NCBI RefSeq assembly: GCF_002944315.1
Contig: NZ_CP024311.1
Span: 1,898,501 to 1,962,500, forward strand
DNA: 64,000 bases
Source of the DNA: Rhizobium sp. NXC24
GTDB lineage: Bacteria > Pseudomonadota > Alphaproteobacteria > Rhizobiales > Rhizobiaceae
Direction: 5' to 3'
A program made the position numbers and the translations under genes. This document shows, piece after piece, positions 29,602 through 41,444 of the stretch. How positions within the stretch are numbered: position 1 is the first letter of the stretch; every line of letters begins with the position of its first letter. Below the pieces are notes generated by a model. It saw only the letters and a list, made by a program, of their open reading frames with translations. It was not told where the DNA came from and did not search any database.

Positions 29602-30273
29602 TCAGTTCATCCCAGCCCGCGCCTCGGCCTTCATCTTGGCGATATCGCGCAGCGCCCCAACCAGCACATCCGGCGTCTGCGCGCCGCTCACGGCATATTG
29701 CTGGTCGAAGATGAAGAAGGGGACGCCGGTGACGCCGATCTTCTGGGCGGCGTCGATTTCGCCGATGATGAGAGCGCGGTCCGCATCCGAGGCGAGCAGG
29801 GTGGCGATGACGGAGCGGTCGAGCCCGGCCTTTTCGGCGATATCCAGCAGCACGGCATGGTCGCCGACATTGCGGCCTTCCTCGAAATTGGCCTTGAACA
29901 GGGCGCTGACCACCTTTTCCTGCTTCTCGCGATCCTCCGTTCCCGCCCATTGGATGAGGCGATGGGCGTCAAGGGTGTTTGGGCCGATCTTGATCGCGTC
30001 GAAATCGAAGTTGATGCCCACTTCGCGGCCGAGATCGGTCAACATCTTGTGCCCCTGCGCGACACGCTCCGCGCCGCCAAGCTTCTGCTCAAGCGCCTTC
30101 TTCTGGTCGACGCCTTCGGGCGGATAGTCGGGATTGAGGCGATACGGTCGCCAGTTGATATCGACGCCCACTTCGTCCTGCACTTCGGCGATTGCCAGCT
30201 CCAGCCGGGCCTTGCCGAGATAGCACCACGGACAAACGACGTCCGAGACGATATCGATCGTGATGCGTTCCAT
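29602..30273 (-). CDS. DsbA-family oxidoreductase, FrnE-like
   Basis: A 223-residue cytoplasmic thioredoxin-fold protein with a CPWC active site (Cys14-Cys17, in SDVVCPWCYLGKARLE). The insert with INWRPYRLNPDYPPEGVD and the later GVTGVPFFIFDQQYAVSGAQ (the cis-proline region) match the FrnE/2-hydroxychromene carboxylate isomerase-like branch. There is no signal peptide, so it is probably a cytoplasmic thiol oxidoreductase, possibly linked to oxidative stress, rather than a periplasmic DsbA. Confidence 0.85.
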   Translation of the reverse strand: MERITIDIVSDVVCPWCYLGKARLELAIAEVQDEVGVDINWRPYRLNPDYPPEGVDQKKALEQKLGGAERVAQGHKMLTDLGREVGINFDFDAIKIGPNTLDAHRLIQWAGTEDREKQEKVVSALFKANFEEGRNVGDHAVLLDIAEKAGLDRSVIATLLASDADRALIIGEIDAAQKIGVTGVPFFIFDQQYAVSGAQTPDVLVGALRDIAKMKAEARAGMN

Positions 30274-30385
30274 GGCTCAATCCTTCCACTCTATGGGGCT
30301 TCAAGGTCCCATCTAGGCCGGTTGGCTGGCAGCTTCAACCGGTTACCGAAAAGGAACCGGGTAAACATCTGCCGGCAAAGGCGTT

Positions 30386-32197
30386 TTATTGCACCGACGC
30401 ATCCCACCAGACGGGCAACTGATAGCCATAGAGCGGCAGGACATCGGGATGGGCGATGCGGCTGCGCCGCGCCACCCATTGCTGGTCGATATGGTAGAGC
30501 GGCACGAGGTAATAGCCCGAGATCAGGATGCGGTCGAACGAGCGCACGGCATCGCGGAAATCCTCGGCCGAGTGGGCCGTCAGGAAATGCGACATCAGCG
30601 TATCGACATCCGGGTCGGCGACCCCGGCGAAATTGAAGCTGCCTTCGGTCTTGGCGGCGATCGAGCTCCAGCGCCCGAGCTGTTCGGTGCCTGGCGACAG
30701 CGACGAGGGATAGGACTTGATGATCATGTCATAGTCGTAGCTGATCGTACGACGCTGATACTGCGAATCATCGACCGTGCGGATCGTGACCGCGATGCCA
30801 AGCAGCGCCAGCGACCGACGGTAGGCGATCGCGATGCGCTCCTGGTCGGCGTTCTGCGTCATGATCTCGAAGCTGAGCTGGCGCCCGGCGCTGTCGACCA
30901 TCTTTTCGCCCTGGATCGTGTAGCCGCCTTCCTTGAGCAGATTTACGGCCTTGCGCAGGATAGCCCGGTCGCGGCCGGAACCGTCGCTGACGGGCAGCTT
31001 GTAGGTGCCATCAAGCACATCGCGATCGATGCGATCCTTGATCGGGCCGAGCATGGCGAGTTCATGCGCATCCGCGGGCACACCGAACGACGAGAGGTCG
31101 GAGTTTTGCCAGTAGCTTTCGCTGCGCGTATAGGCGCTCGAGGAAAGGTTCCGATTCACCCATTCGAAGTCGAAGGCGAGCGTCAGTCCCTGCCGAATCT
31201 TCTTGTTGGCAAAAATCGGCCGCCGCGTATTGAAGACAAAGCCGAACATGCCGCTTGGCAGCTTCGGCCTGAAGACGTCCTTGATGACAGCGCCTGAAGT
31301 CACGGCCGGGAAATCATAGGCCGCCTGCCAATGGCCCGGACTGCCGTCAGGATAGATGTCGATATCGCCTTTCTTGAAGGCTTCGAACAGCGTGGTCTCC
31401 TGCAGGAAATAATTGACGGCGATCTCGTCGTAATTGTCGACGCCAACCTTCGACGGAATACCCTTGCCCCAATAATCGGGATTGCGCTCAAAGACGATGC
31501 GTTGACCGGGATCAATGCTCTTGACCCTGTAAGGGCCGGAGCCGATCGGGATGCTGAGCGTCGTCCGATCGAAACTGTCAGGGTCTGTCGCGTGCTTCGG
31601 CAGGATCGGCAGCGATGATGCGATAATCAGTGGCGTTTCGCGATTGGCCTTGTCGTTGAAGCGGATCAGCACGCTATGATCGCCGACCTTCTCGACGCTG
31701 CCGACAGTGTCGAGCCAGGAGGAAAACGGCACCCGCCCCTTGTCGTGCAGCAGTTGGAACGTGAAAATCACATCCTCGGGCGTCACCGGCTGCCCGTCCG
31801 ACCATTTGGCGTTTGGATTGAGGTTGAACCGGATATAGCTTCGGCTGTCGTCCCATTCGGCCGTTTGGGCCAACAGACCGTAGAGCGTGAAGGGTTCGTC
31901 GCGCGAGCGCTGCATCAGCGATTCGTAGATGAGATTGCCGAAATCCGGATCCCACATGCCCCGCGCAGTCGTGCGCATGCTCTTCAGAATAAAGGGATTG
32001 AGATTGTCGAAGGTGCCGACGACGCCATAGTTGATATGGCCGCCCTTTTTGACGTTCGGATTGACGTAGGGAAAATGCGTATAATCCGCCGGCAAGGCAG
32101 GATCTCCATGCATCGCGATGCCATAGAGCGGCTCGGCGGCCGCCGCACTGCAGAATGCTGAGAAGAACAGGAAAATAGCGATCCGGAGCGCTTGCAT
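30386..32197 (-). CDS. orphan peptide-type ABC substrate-binding protein (family 5, YejA-like)
   Basis: A 603-residue periplasmic binding protein with signal peptide (MQALRIAIFLFFSAFCSAAAA, mature EPLYGIAMHG). It shows the family 5 (SBP_bac_5) features NPNVKKGGHINYGVVGTFDN, the signature-like SDGQPVTPEDVIFTFQLLHD and GSGPYRVKSIDPGQRIVFER. The composition resembles YejA, which binds peptides for import. The ATG at 32197 follows GGAAAGGA. No permease or ATPase gene lies beside it, so it must work with a transporter encoded elsewhere. Confidence 0.85.
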   Translation of the reverse strand: MQALRIAIFLFFSAFCSAAAAEPLYGIAMHGDPALPADYTHFPYVNPNVKKGGHINYGVVGTFDNLNPFILKSMRTTARGMWDPDFGNLIYESLMQRSRDEPFTLYGLLAQTAEWDDSRSYIRFNLNPNAKWSDGQPVTPEDVIFTFQLLHDKGRVPFSSWLDTVGSVEKVGDHSVLIRFNDKANRETPLIIASSLPILPKHATDPDSFDRTTLSIPIGSGPYRVKSIDPGQRIVFERNPDYWGKGIPSKVGVDNYDEIAVNYFLQETTLFEAFKKGDIDIYPDGSPGHWQAAYDFPAVTSGAVIKDVFRPKLPSGMFGFVFNTRRPIFANKKIRQGLTLAFDFEWVNRNLSSSAYTRSESYWQNSDLSSFGVPADAHELAMLGPIKDRIDRDVLDGTYKLPVSDGSGRDRAILRKAVNLLKEGGYTIQGEKMVDSAGRQLSFEIMTQNADQERIAIAYRRSLALLGIAVTIRTVDDSQYQRRTISYDYDMIIKSYPSSLSPGTEQLGRWSSIAAKTEGSFNFAGVADPDVDTLMSHFLTAHSAEDFRDAVRSFDRILISGYYLVPLYHIDQQWVARRSRIAHPDVLPLYGYQLPVWWDASVQ

Positions 32198-32463
32198 GGC
32201 ATCCTTTCCGGTAAGGGGCATGATTCTGCGGAACCTTATCATGAGAGTGCCGAATCCAACACGCGCCCACCGGAATTCTTGGATCTTGACAGAAAAGACC
32301 AAAGAAAAGCTGGATATCCGCGCCCGTGCGATGTAACAGGAGTGCCGGGTTTCCCGGGTCATGCATTTGCCTTAATCTTTCGACAGGTGGACGGCGGTTT
32401 GACCCGATTGGCATGGGGCGGCAGGCTGTCGTCCCGCATCGGATTTCAGGAGGCGGTTTCGCT

Positions 32464-33123
32464 ATGACGTTCAAGACTGACAACAAAATGCGGGCAGGAC
32501 TCTCTGCTCTGGCTCTCATGATCGGTGCAGCGCTTCCGGCTGCTGCTTTCGCTCAGGATGCCTCGGATGCAGCTCCCGCTGACGGCGGCGCCAACGCCAA
32601 CCAGCCGCGCCTCGGCTGGTACAAGACCTGCACCAAGCAGGACGACGCCGATATCTGTATCGTTCAGAACCTGATCATGGCCAACAACGGCCAGTTGGTG
32701 ACCGCAGTCGGCCTCATCTCGGTCGACGGCAAGGTCAACCGCAAGATCCTGCAGATCTCCGTTCCGACGGCACGTCTGATCGCTCCGGGCATCACCATGC
32801 AGGTCGACGGCGGCAAGGGCCAGAAGATCGACTACGCTGTCTGCCTTCCGGACAAGTGCACGGCCGAAGTCCCGCTGACCGACGCCATGATCGCGGCCCT
32901 GAAGAAGGGCACCGACGTGACCTTCACCTCGATCAACTTCCGTCGCGCTCCGAACCCGATCAAGATCTCGCTCGACGGCTTCGGCGCTGCCTATGACGGC
33001 GCAGCGATCTCCGACTCGAAGCTGGCCGAAAGCCAGAAGAGCCTGCAGGACAGCATGCAGAAGAAGGCCGAAGAAGCCCGCAAGAAGCTGGAAGACGCTC
33101 AGAAGGCCGCAAAGCAGCAGTAA
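32464..33123 (+). CDS. IalB-like (invasion-associated locus B) secreted protein
   Basis: A 219-residue exported protein. The signal peptide (LSALALMIGAALPAAAFAQ) starts from ATG 32464, which follows GGAGG. The mature part has LGWYKTCTKQDDADICIVQN, a paired-cysteine IalB feature, and DYAVCLPDKCTAEVPLTDAM. IalB of Bartonella promotes erythrocyte invasion, but homologues are common in free-living and symbiotic alphaproteobacteria with unknown function. The C terminus is an Ala/Lys/Glu-rich helix (residues about 190-219) likely to be a coiled coil. A strong terminator follows. Confidence 0.82.
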   Translation: MTFKTDNKMRAGLSALALMIGAALPAAAFAQDASDAAPADGGANANQPRLGWYKTCTKQDDADICIVQNLIMANNGQLVTAVGLISVDGKVNRKILQISVPTARLIAPGITMQVDGGKGQKIDYAVCLPDKCTAEVPLTDAMIAALKKGTDVTFTSINFRRAPNPIKISLDGFGAAYDGAAISDSKLAESQKSLQDSMQKKAEEARKKLEDAQKAAKQQ

Positions 33124-33148
33124 GCCGCAGCGCTTTCAAGATTTTACA

Positions 33149-33178
33149 AAAAAGCCCGGCTCTGCGCCGGGCTTTTTT
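33149..33178 (+). terminator. rho-independent terminator after the IalB-like gene
   Basis: Stem GCCCGGC (33154-33160) and GCCGGGC (33166-33172) flanked by AAAAAA upstream and TTTTTT downstream, loop of five. Strong and readable in both directions. Confidence 0.9.
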
Positions 33179-33258
33179 GTAATGGCCATAAGTCCAAAAA
33201 CACGAAAGGGAAGACGTTGGGAGCGTCTTCCCTTCGAAAACTTGCATGAAATTGACGC

Positions 33259-33588
33259 TTAGTGGGCGAAGCTCATCTTGGGCTTGAACTCGCCTGTAGG
33301 CGCTTTATCGAAGATCTGAGCAATCTGCGGGTTACGAAGCGGGACACCGCTCTCGTCGCTGATCAGGTTCTGCTCGGACACGTATGCGACATATTCCGTC
33401 TCGTCATTTTCGGCGAGAAGGTGGTAGAAGGGTTGGTCCTTGCTGGGCCGCACTTCTGCCGGAATGGAATTCCACCATTCTTCAGTATTGGCGAATTCCG
33501 GGTCGACGTCGAAGATGACACCGCGGAAGGGAAACATCCGGTGCCGAACCACGTCGCCTATGTTGAATTTTGCGTAGCGTTCTTTCAT
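33259..33588 (-). CDS. hspQ: heat shock protein HspQ
   Basis: A 109-residue protein of the HspQ/YccV family, which in E. coli binds hemimethylated DNA and modulates Lon protease. The core FNIGDVVRHRMFPFRGVIFD (residues about 8-27) and YHLLAENDETEYVAYVSEQN are typical. ATG 33588 follows AAAGGAAG; the open frame upstream starts with TTG and is less likely. A candidate heat-shock type promoter lies just upstream. Confidence 0.88.
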   Translation of the reverse strand: MKERYAKFNIGDVVRHRMFPFRGVIFDVDPEFANTEEWWNSIPAEVRPSKDQPFYHLLAENDETEYVAYVSEQNLISDESGVPLRNPQIAQIFDKAPTGEFKPKMSFAH

Positions 33589-33612
33589 GGCGCGACTTCC
33601 TTTCAAGCAATC

Positions 33613-33641
33613 ATGTGGTGAATTCCACCGCCGATATCAAG
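33613..33641 (-). promoter_or_regulatory. candidate RpoH-type promoter of hspQ
   Basis: On the minus strand CTTGAT (33641-33636) and CCACAT (33618-33613) are separated by 17 bases and lie 25-53 bases upstream of the hspQ start. This resembles the alphaproteobacterial heat-shock sigma pattern (CTTGAA, then CCATAT-like). The -10 match is partial, so this is a suggestion supported mainly by the heat-shock identity of the gene. Confidence 0.35.
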
Positions 33642-33784
33642 GATTCTGCCCCGATTCCTTCATTCAGTTGTCACATTCGAACAACGCTGTTCGCCCTACA
33701 TTGTTCGATTGCGCGATACACGAATTGTAATGTCCAGCAAGGCAGCCGTGACCGAAAATACGTCTGCCTCACGCTTGCCAGCAA

Positions 33785-33822
33785 GCAAAAGCCCCGGCTG
33801 ACCGAGGCTTTCGCCTCGGTTC
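33785..33822 (-). terminator. terminator of the glnBA operon
   Basis: On the minus strand, two bases after the glnA stop, ACCGAGGC and GCCTCGGT form an 8-bp stem closed by a GAAA tetraloop (33801-33820), followed a little later by GGGGCTTTTGC. The T-run is short and offset, but the stable tetraloop hairpin at this place is convincing. Confidence 0.65.
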
Positions 33823-35232
33823 TTATGCCGAGTAATACATGTCGTATTCGACCGGATGCGGGGTCATTTCGAAGCGCATGACTTCCTGCATCTTCAGTTC
33901 GATGAAGGCATCGATCTGGTCGTCGTCAAAGACGCCGCCGGCGGTCAGGAACTTGCGGTCCTTGTCCAGGCTTTCGAGCGCTTCGCGCAGCGAGCCGCAG
34001 ACCGTCGGGATCTTCTTCAGCTCCTTCGGCGGCAGGTCGTACAGGTCCTTGTCCATGGCCTTGCCCGGATGGATCTTGTTCTTGATGCCGTCGAGGCCGG
34101 CCATCAGCATGGCGGCAAAGGCGAGATAGGGGTTGGCGGTCGGGTCGGGGAAGCGGACTTCGACGCGCTTTGCCTTGGGGTTGGAGCCGAACGGGATGCG
34201 GCAGGAGGCGGAGCGGTTGCGGGCCGAATAGGCGAGCAGAACCGGAGCCTCATAGCCCGGCACGAGACGCTTGTAAGAGTTCGTCGACGGGTTGGTGAAG
34301 GCGTTGATCGCCTTGGCATGCTTGATGATGCCGCCGATGTAGTAGAGGCAGCTCTCGGAGAGGCCTGCATATTCATCGCCCGCGAAGGTCGGCTTGCCGC
34401 CCTTCCAGATCGACTGGTGAACGTGCATGCCCGAGCCGTTGTCGCCGAAGATCGGCTTCGGCATGAAGGTTGCCGTCTTGCCGTAGGCATTGGCGACCTG
34501 GTGAACCACGTACTTGTAGATCTGCATCTTGTCGGCGTTGCGCACCAGCGTGTCGAACTTGATGCCAAGTTCGTGCTGAGCAGCCGCGACCTCGTGGTGA
34601 TGCTTTTCGACGACGACGCCCATCTCGGCGAGAACCGTCAGCATTTCCGAACGCATGTCCTGGGCACTGTCGACCGGCGGAACCGGGAAGTAGCCGCCCT
34701 TGACGCGCGGACGGTGGCCGAGGTTGCCGGTTTCATAATCGGTGTCGTCGTTGGACGGCAATTCGCTGGAGTCGAGCTTGAAGCCGGTGTTGTACGGATC
34801 GGCCTTGTACTTGACGTCGTCGAAGACGAAGAATTCGGCTTCCGGACCGAAGAAGGCGGTGTCGCCGATGCCGGATGCCTTAAGATAGGCTTCGGCCTTC
34901 TTTGCGGTGCCGCGCGGATCGCGGTTGTAGGCTTCGCCCGAGACCGGATCGAGAATGTCGCAGAGGATGACCATGGTGGATTGCGCGAAGAACGGATCCA
35001 TGTGAACCGTTTCGGTATCGGGCATCAGCACCATGTCGGATTCGTTGATGGCCTTCCAACCCCCAATCGAGGAGCCGTCGAACATCACGCCGTCGGCGAA
35101 CATGTCCTCGTCGACGCAGACGACGTCCATCGTGACATGCTGCAGCTTGCCCTTGGGATCCGTGAACCGCAGGTCAACGAACTTGACGTCGTTATCCTTA
35201 ATTTGTTTGAGAATTTCGCTTGCGGTCGTCAT
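33823..35232 (-). CDS. glnA: glutamine synthetase type I
   Basis: A 469-residue GSI that makes glutamine from glutamate and ammonia. Visible motifs are [10 protein letters not shown] near residue 50, the metal-site [12 protein letters not shown] near 130, [16 protein letters not shown] near 268, the arginine-containing active-site NRSASCRIP near 345, and the adenylylation loop with Tyr in [15 protein letters not shown] near 398. The tyrosine indicates control by GlnE adenylylation in response to PII. It lies 59 bases downstream of glnB on the same strand, forming the classical alphaproteobacterial glnBA operon. Confidence 0.97.
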   Translation of the reverse strand: MTTASEILKQIKDNDVKFVDLRFTDPKGKLQHVTMDVVCVDEDMFADGVMFDGSSIGGWKAINESDMVLMPDTETVHMDPFFAQSTMVILCDILDPVSGEAYNRDPRGTAKKAEAYLKASGIGDTAFFGPEAEFFVFDDVKYKADPYNTGFKLDSSELPSNDDTDYETGNLGHRPRVKGGYFPVPPVDSAQDMRSEMLTVLAEMGVVVEKHHHEVAAAQHELGIKFDTLVRNADKMQIYKYVVHQVANAYGKTATFMPKPIFGDNGSGMHVHQSIWKGGKPTFAGDEYAGLSESCLYYIGGIIKHAKAINAFTNPSTNSYKRLVPGYEAPVLLAYSARNRSASCRIPFGSNPKAKRVEVRFPDPTANPYLAFAAMLMAGLDGIKNKIHPGKAMDKDLYDLPPKELKKIPTVCGSLREALESLDKDRKFLTAGGVFDDDQIDAFIELKMQEVMRFEMTPHPVEYDMYYSA

Positions 35233-35291
35233 TAAAATTACTTCCCTTGACTTAGATGACGATTACGAGCCTGGCCGCAACAGCCGGGCGG

Positions 35292-35707
<416 letters not shown>

Positions 35708-35726
35708 GTTCACAGAGGCCTGCCGT

Positions 35727-35753
35727 AAAAAATCTCGGCGAATTGGCGCCGAG
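35727..35753 (-). terminator. minus-strand terminator in the glnB upstream region
   Basis: Reading the minus strand, CTCGGCG (35753-35747) and CGCCGAG (35740-35734) form a 7-bp stem with a six-base loop, followed by ATTTTTTAC. It points toward glnB but lies upstream of the sigma-54 promoter, so it would end a separate short transcript starting further upstream. Confidence 0.7.
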
Positions 35754-35899
35754 ACCCCGGATTGATGAGGATTTTTCGGAAAAATGGAAGCGTTTTCGCA
35801 CCGAAACGCGTGAGATGAAGCAAAATTTTGCAAAAAAGTGCTGTATTTCTCACAATTGTACCTCAAGCGCATTTTGAGTGCGTTTGCGTAATTATTATG
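35754..35899 (-). ncRNA. candidate small RNA or attenuated leader upstream of glnB
   Basis: This entry covers the otherwise gene-free stretch between glnB and nnrD. On the minus strand a sigma-70-like promoter is visible: TTGCTC (35921-35916), 16 bases, CATAAT (35899-35894). About 135-160 bases downstream is the terminator described separately. Between them are short dyads, including the 12-base palindrome GCAAAATTTTGC (35820-35831) and GCGTTT/AAACGC arms near 35790-35809. No convincing reading frame exists inside. The call is inference from promoter plus terminator only. Confidence 0.35.
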
Positions 35900-35903
35900 C
35901 AAA
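35883..35903. promoter_or_regulatory. near-perfect 21-bp palindrome overlapping the distal glnB-side promoter
   Basis: TTTGCGTAAT (35883-35892), a central T, and ATTATGCAAA (35894-35903) form a dyad with one mismatched pair. It covers the -10 hexamer of the candidate minus-strand promoter, the position of a repressor operator. The regulator is unknown. Confidence 0.45.
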
Positions 35904-35968
35904 TGCATTCTGGTTGAGCAAATGGTGCCTCGAAATCATGGTTGTTTTTCAGGCAGGTTTCGCATTCA

Positions 35969-37456
35969 ATGATGGCCATCATGATGTCACCGCTCGCCGA
36001 TCTGCTTCTTTCACCCGAGGATATGGCCGCCGTCGATCGAGCGGCCGCCGCGTCTGGCATCGACTCCTACGGACTTATGGAAAGAGCAGGCCAGGCGGTC
36101 GCCGCGAGCGCCCTGCGGCATTTCCCCGAGACATTGCGATTTATCGTGCTCTGCGGCCCCGGCAACAATGGCGGCGACGGCTACGTCGCGGCGCGTGCCC
36201 TGCGGCAAACCGGCGTGGAGGTCCAACTCTTTCACCTCGGCGATCCCAAAACGCTGAAAGGCGATGCCGCCCGGGCCTTTGCGGAGTGTCCGGTTGGTGG
36301 CGAGACACTCGGGCGCTATTCGCCGCGCCCGGGAGACGTCGTCATCGACGCCATTTTCGGCGCCGGCCTCTCCCGTCCCGTCCCCGATGAGGTAGCGGCG
36401 ATCATCGCGGAGATTGCTGAGGCTCATATTCCCGTTATTGCCGTCGACTTGCCCTCCGGTCTCGATGGTCGCAGCGGCCAAGTGCTGGGTGCCGCTTTTC
36501 GCGCCGTGCGTACAGTCACGTTCATGACCCGTAAGCCTGGTCACCTGCTAATGCCGGGGCGCGATCTTTGTGGCGTGCTGGAAGTTTTCGACATCGGCAT
36601 TCCCGCGCGCATTGTCCGTGCCCATGCGAACGGCCTGATCGCGGAAAACACGCCGGCGCAATGGCAGGCCGACCTGCCGGCGGCTGCCACGGATATCCAC
36701 AAATACAAGCGTGGCCATCTGGTGGTCTTTTCCGGCGGAGCGACCGCTACGGGCGCAGCGCGCATGTCGGCCATGGCGGGGCTTAAGGCGGGGGCAGGGC
36801 TCGTCACCATCGCCTCCCCGGAACAGGCGCTGATGGTCAACGCGGGACTGTTGACGGCAATCATGCTGCACGGGGTCGACGATGAAGCTGCGTTACGCGC
36901 TTGGCTCACCGACCAGCGCCTCTCGACGTTCGTCCTCGGCCCTGGCTTCGGCGCCGGCGAGAAAGCCAGGCAATTCGCATTGGCCGTGAGTGACCGCCAT
37001 CTGGTCCTGGATGCCGATGGCATCACGTCGTTTCGCGATGAACCCCAACGCTTGTTCGATGCTTTCGCCAATGGCCCGACGCGGCTGGTGTTGACGCCGC
37101 ATGAGGGGGAGTTCGCGCGCTTATTTCCCGATATCGCCGCCGATGAGGCGTTGAGCAAGGTCGAGAAGGCGAGGGCAGCGGCGGCGCGCGCTCATGCCGC
37201 CATCATCTACAAAGGCGCCGACAGCGTCATTGCCGCTCCCGACGGCCGAGCCTTGATCAATGCCAATGCGCCGCCCTGGCTTGCCACCGCCGGCTCCGGC
37301 GACGTGCTTGCAGGCATCATCGGCGGACTTCTGGCACAGGGCGCGTCTGCGTTCGAAGCGGCGGCGGCTGGCGTTTGGCTGCATGGCCTGGCCGGACAGC
37401 GCGCGGGAAAAGGGCTGACGGCCGAAGACCTCGTTGCCCGTGTCGCTCCCTTTTGA
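35969..37456 (+). CDS. nnrD: bifunctional NAD(P)H-hydrate epimerase / ADP-dependent NAD(P)H-hydrate dehydratase
   Basis: A protein of about 495 residues that repairs hydrated NADH and NADPH. The N-terminal epimerase (YjeF_N) has LCGPGNNGGDGYVAARAL near residue 60 and DAIFGAGLSRPVP near 125; the C-terminal ribokinase-like dehydratase has VFSGGATATGAARM, LTPHEGEFARLFPD and the ATP-site ATAGSGDVLAGIIGGLLAQG near 440. Several in-frame ATG codons cluster at 35969, 35972, 35981 and 35984 without a clear ribosome site, so the first residues are uncertain. It is divergent from glnB. Confidence 0.93.
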   Translation: MMAIMMSPLADLLLSPEDMAAVDRAAAASGIDSYGLMERAGQAVAASALRHFPETLRFIVLCGPGNNGGDGYVAARALRQTGVEVQLFHLGDPKTLKGDAARAFAECPVGGETLGRYSPRPGDVVIDAIFGAGLSRPVPDEVAAIIAEIAEAHIPVIAVDLPSGLDGRSGQVLGAAFRAVRTVTFMTRKPGHLLMPGRDLCGVLEVFDIGIPARIVRAHANGLIAENTPAQWQADLPAAATDIHKYKRGHLVVFSGGATATGAARMSAMAGLKAGAGLVTIASPEQALMVNAGLLTAIMLHGVDDEAALRAWLTDQRLSTFVLGPGFGAGEKARQFALAVSDRHLVLDADGITSFRDEPQRLFDAFANGPTRLVLTPHEGEFARLFPDIAADEALSKVEKARAAAARAHAAIIYKGADSVIAAPDGRALINANAPPWLATAGSGDVLAGIIGGLLAQGASAFEAAAAGVWLHGLAGQRAGKGLTAEDLVARVAPF

Positions 37457-37462
37457 AAACAA

Positions 37463-38269
37463 CTATTTCGCCACTTCCTCCTGCAGCGCGATCGCGCCAT
37501 GCGGAGCATTGACCTTGCCCTCATGGATCATGAAGGCAAAGACGTCGCGAGGCTCAGCCTTGACCTTGCGGGTCTCATCGATCAACGGCAGGTCATCGGG
37601 TATCTTGCCTTCGGCCCATGTTTGCAACCGCTTCGCCCAAGCCTTCAAATCTTTCGGCGGATAGCAGGTCTTGATATCGTCGGAGCCCTTCTGCAGACGG
37701 GCATAGACGAAATCGGCGGTCACATCCGCGATCATCGGATATTCGAAATGCTCAGCGCAAACCGGCGCGATATTGTATTTGGCGAGCAGAGCGATGAATT
37801 CCGGCACCTTGAACGAGTCATGCCTGACCTCGACCACGTGTTTCAGCGCCAAGCCGTCCTGCTTATCCGGCAGCAACTTCAGGAATGCCTCGAAGTCATC
37901 CGGATCGAATTTCTTCGTCGGTGCGAATTGCCAAAGCAGCGGCCCAAGATGATCGCCCAATTCGCTGATGCCGGAGTCGAGGAAGCGCTGCATCGACTCT
38001 CCCGCTTCGGAGAGCACGCGCCGGTTGGTGACGAAACGTGTCGCCTTGAGAGAGAAGATGAAACCATCCGGCACATCGGCAGCCCATTTCGCAAAAACCT
38101 CCGGCTTCTGCGTGCTGTAATAGGTGCCGTTGACCTCGATCACCTTCAGCCTGCGGCTGGCGAAATTGAGCTCGTCCTTCTGCTTGAGCGTGTCGGGATA
38201 AAATGCCCCGCGCCAGGGCTCAAAGGTCCAGCCGCCGATGCCGGTTCGGATCGTACCTGCAGTGGTCAT
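37463..38269 (-). CDS. DUF72 domain protein
   Basis: A 268-residue protein of the DUF72 (YecE-like) family with a TIM-barrel fold. It shows the family start IRTGIGGWTFEPWRGAFYP, then KVIEVNGTYYSTQKPEVFAKW near residue 45 and the later YARLQKGSDDIKTCYPPKDL. The biochemical role of the family is not established. ATG 38269 follows GGAGGAGAGA, which decides it over the ATG 12 bases upstream. It converges on nnrD with six bases between the stop codons. Confidence 0.82.
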   Translation of the reverse strand: MTTAGTIRTGIGGWTFEPWRGAFYPDTLKQKDELNFASRRLKVIEVNGTYYSTQKPEVFAKWAADVPDGFIFSLKATRFVTNRRVLSEAGESMQRFLDSGISELGDHLGPLLWQFAPTKKFDPDDFEAFLKLLPDKQDGLALKHVVEVRHDSFKVPEFIALLAKYNIAPVCAEHFEYPMIADVTADFVYARLQKGSDDIKTCYPPKDLKAWAKRLQTWAEGKIPDDLPLIDETRKVKAEPRDVFAFMIHEGKVNAPHGAIALQEEVAK

Positions 38270-38291
38270 TCTCTCCTCCATTGATCGGCTA

Positions 38292-38397
38292 GTGCATGTC
38301 GCGCAAAAGTGTGCAGCGGTTTTGCGATAACGACATGCACAAAACCAAAAACTTAAAGCGCAAGAAGCGAGTCTGAAAGATCGCGACGCGCTTTAAG
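38292..38397. repeat. double-hairpin intergenic repeat between DUF72 gene and uvrA
   Basis: The first hairpin has arms GTGCATGTCG (38292-38301) and CGACATGCAC (38331-38340) with inner arms CGCAAAA (38302-38308) and TTTTGCG (38320-38326). The second has CTTAAAGCG (38352-38360) and CGCTTTAAG (38389-38397). All arms are perfect. I recognise this style of element from rhizobial genomes, where it is repeated between genes; copy number was not tested. Confidence 0.65.
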
Positions 38398-38402
38398 CTA
38401 GC

Positions 38403-41324
<2,922 letters not shown>

Positions 41325-41444
41325 CGTCGTCTGCGGTCCCTTGGTGTCTGCCCTTATTTAGTGATGCCCGCCCGCGAGTCGAGGCTGAAATGAAGGGCAA
41401 CGCCAGGTTTTCGATTCGGTTGACAGGATCATAGAGGTGAATTA

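Noticed and set aside
29465..29950. N-terminal extension of the ubiA frame
   Set aside because: It overlaps the DsbA-like gene in antisense, is Arg/Gly-rich, and makes UbiA far too long.
33856..35235. A 459-codon plus-strand frame opposite glnA
   Set aside because: It is antisense to an unmistakable glutamine synthetase; long antisense frames are common in high-GC genes.
35826..35845. Second sigma-54-like site, CAGCAC...TTGC on the minus strand
   Set aside because: The distance between the GG-equivalent and GC elements is one base short and the first G is missing; the site at 35692-35707 has correct geometry.
37499..38284. Plus-strand frame opposite the DUF72 gene
   Set aside because: Low-complexity charged composition with no motif; the minus-strand product is a recognised family with a strong ribosome site.
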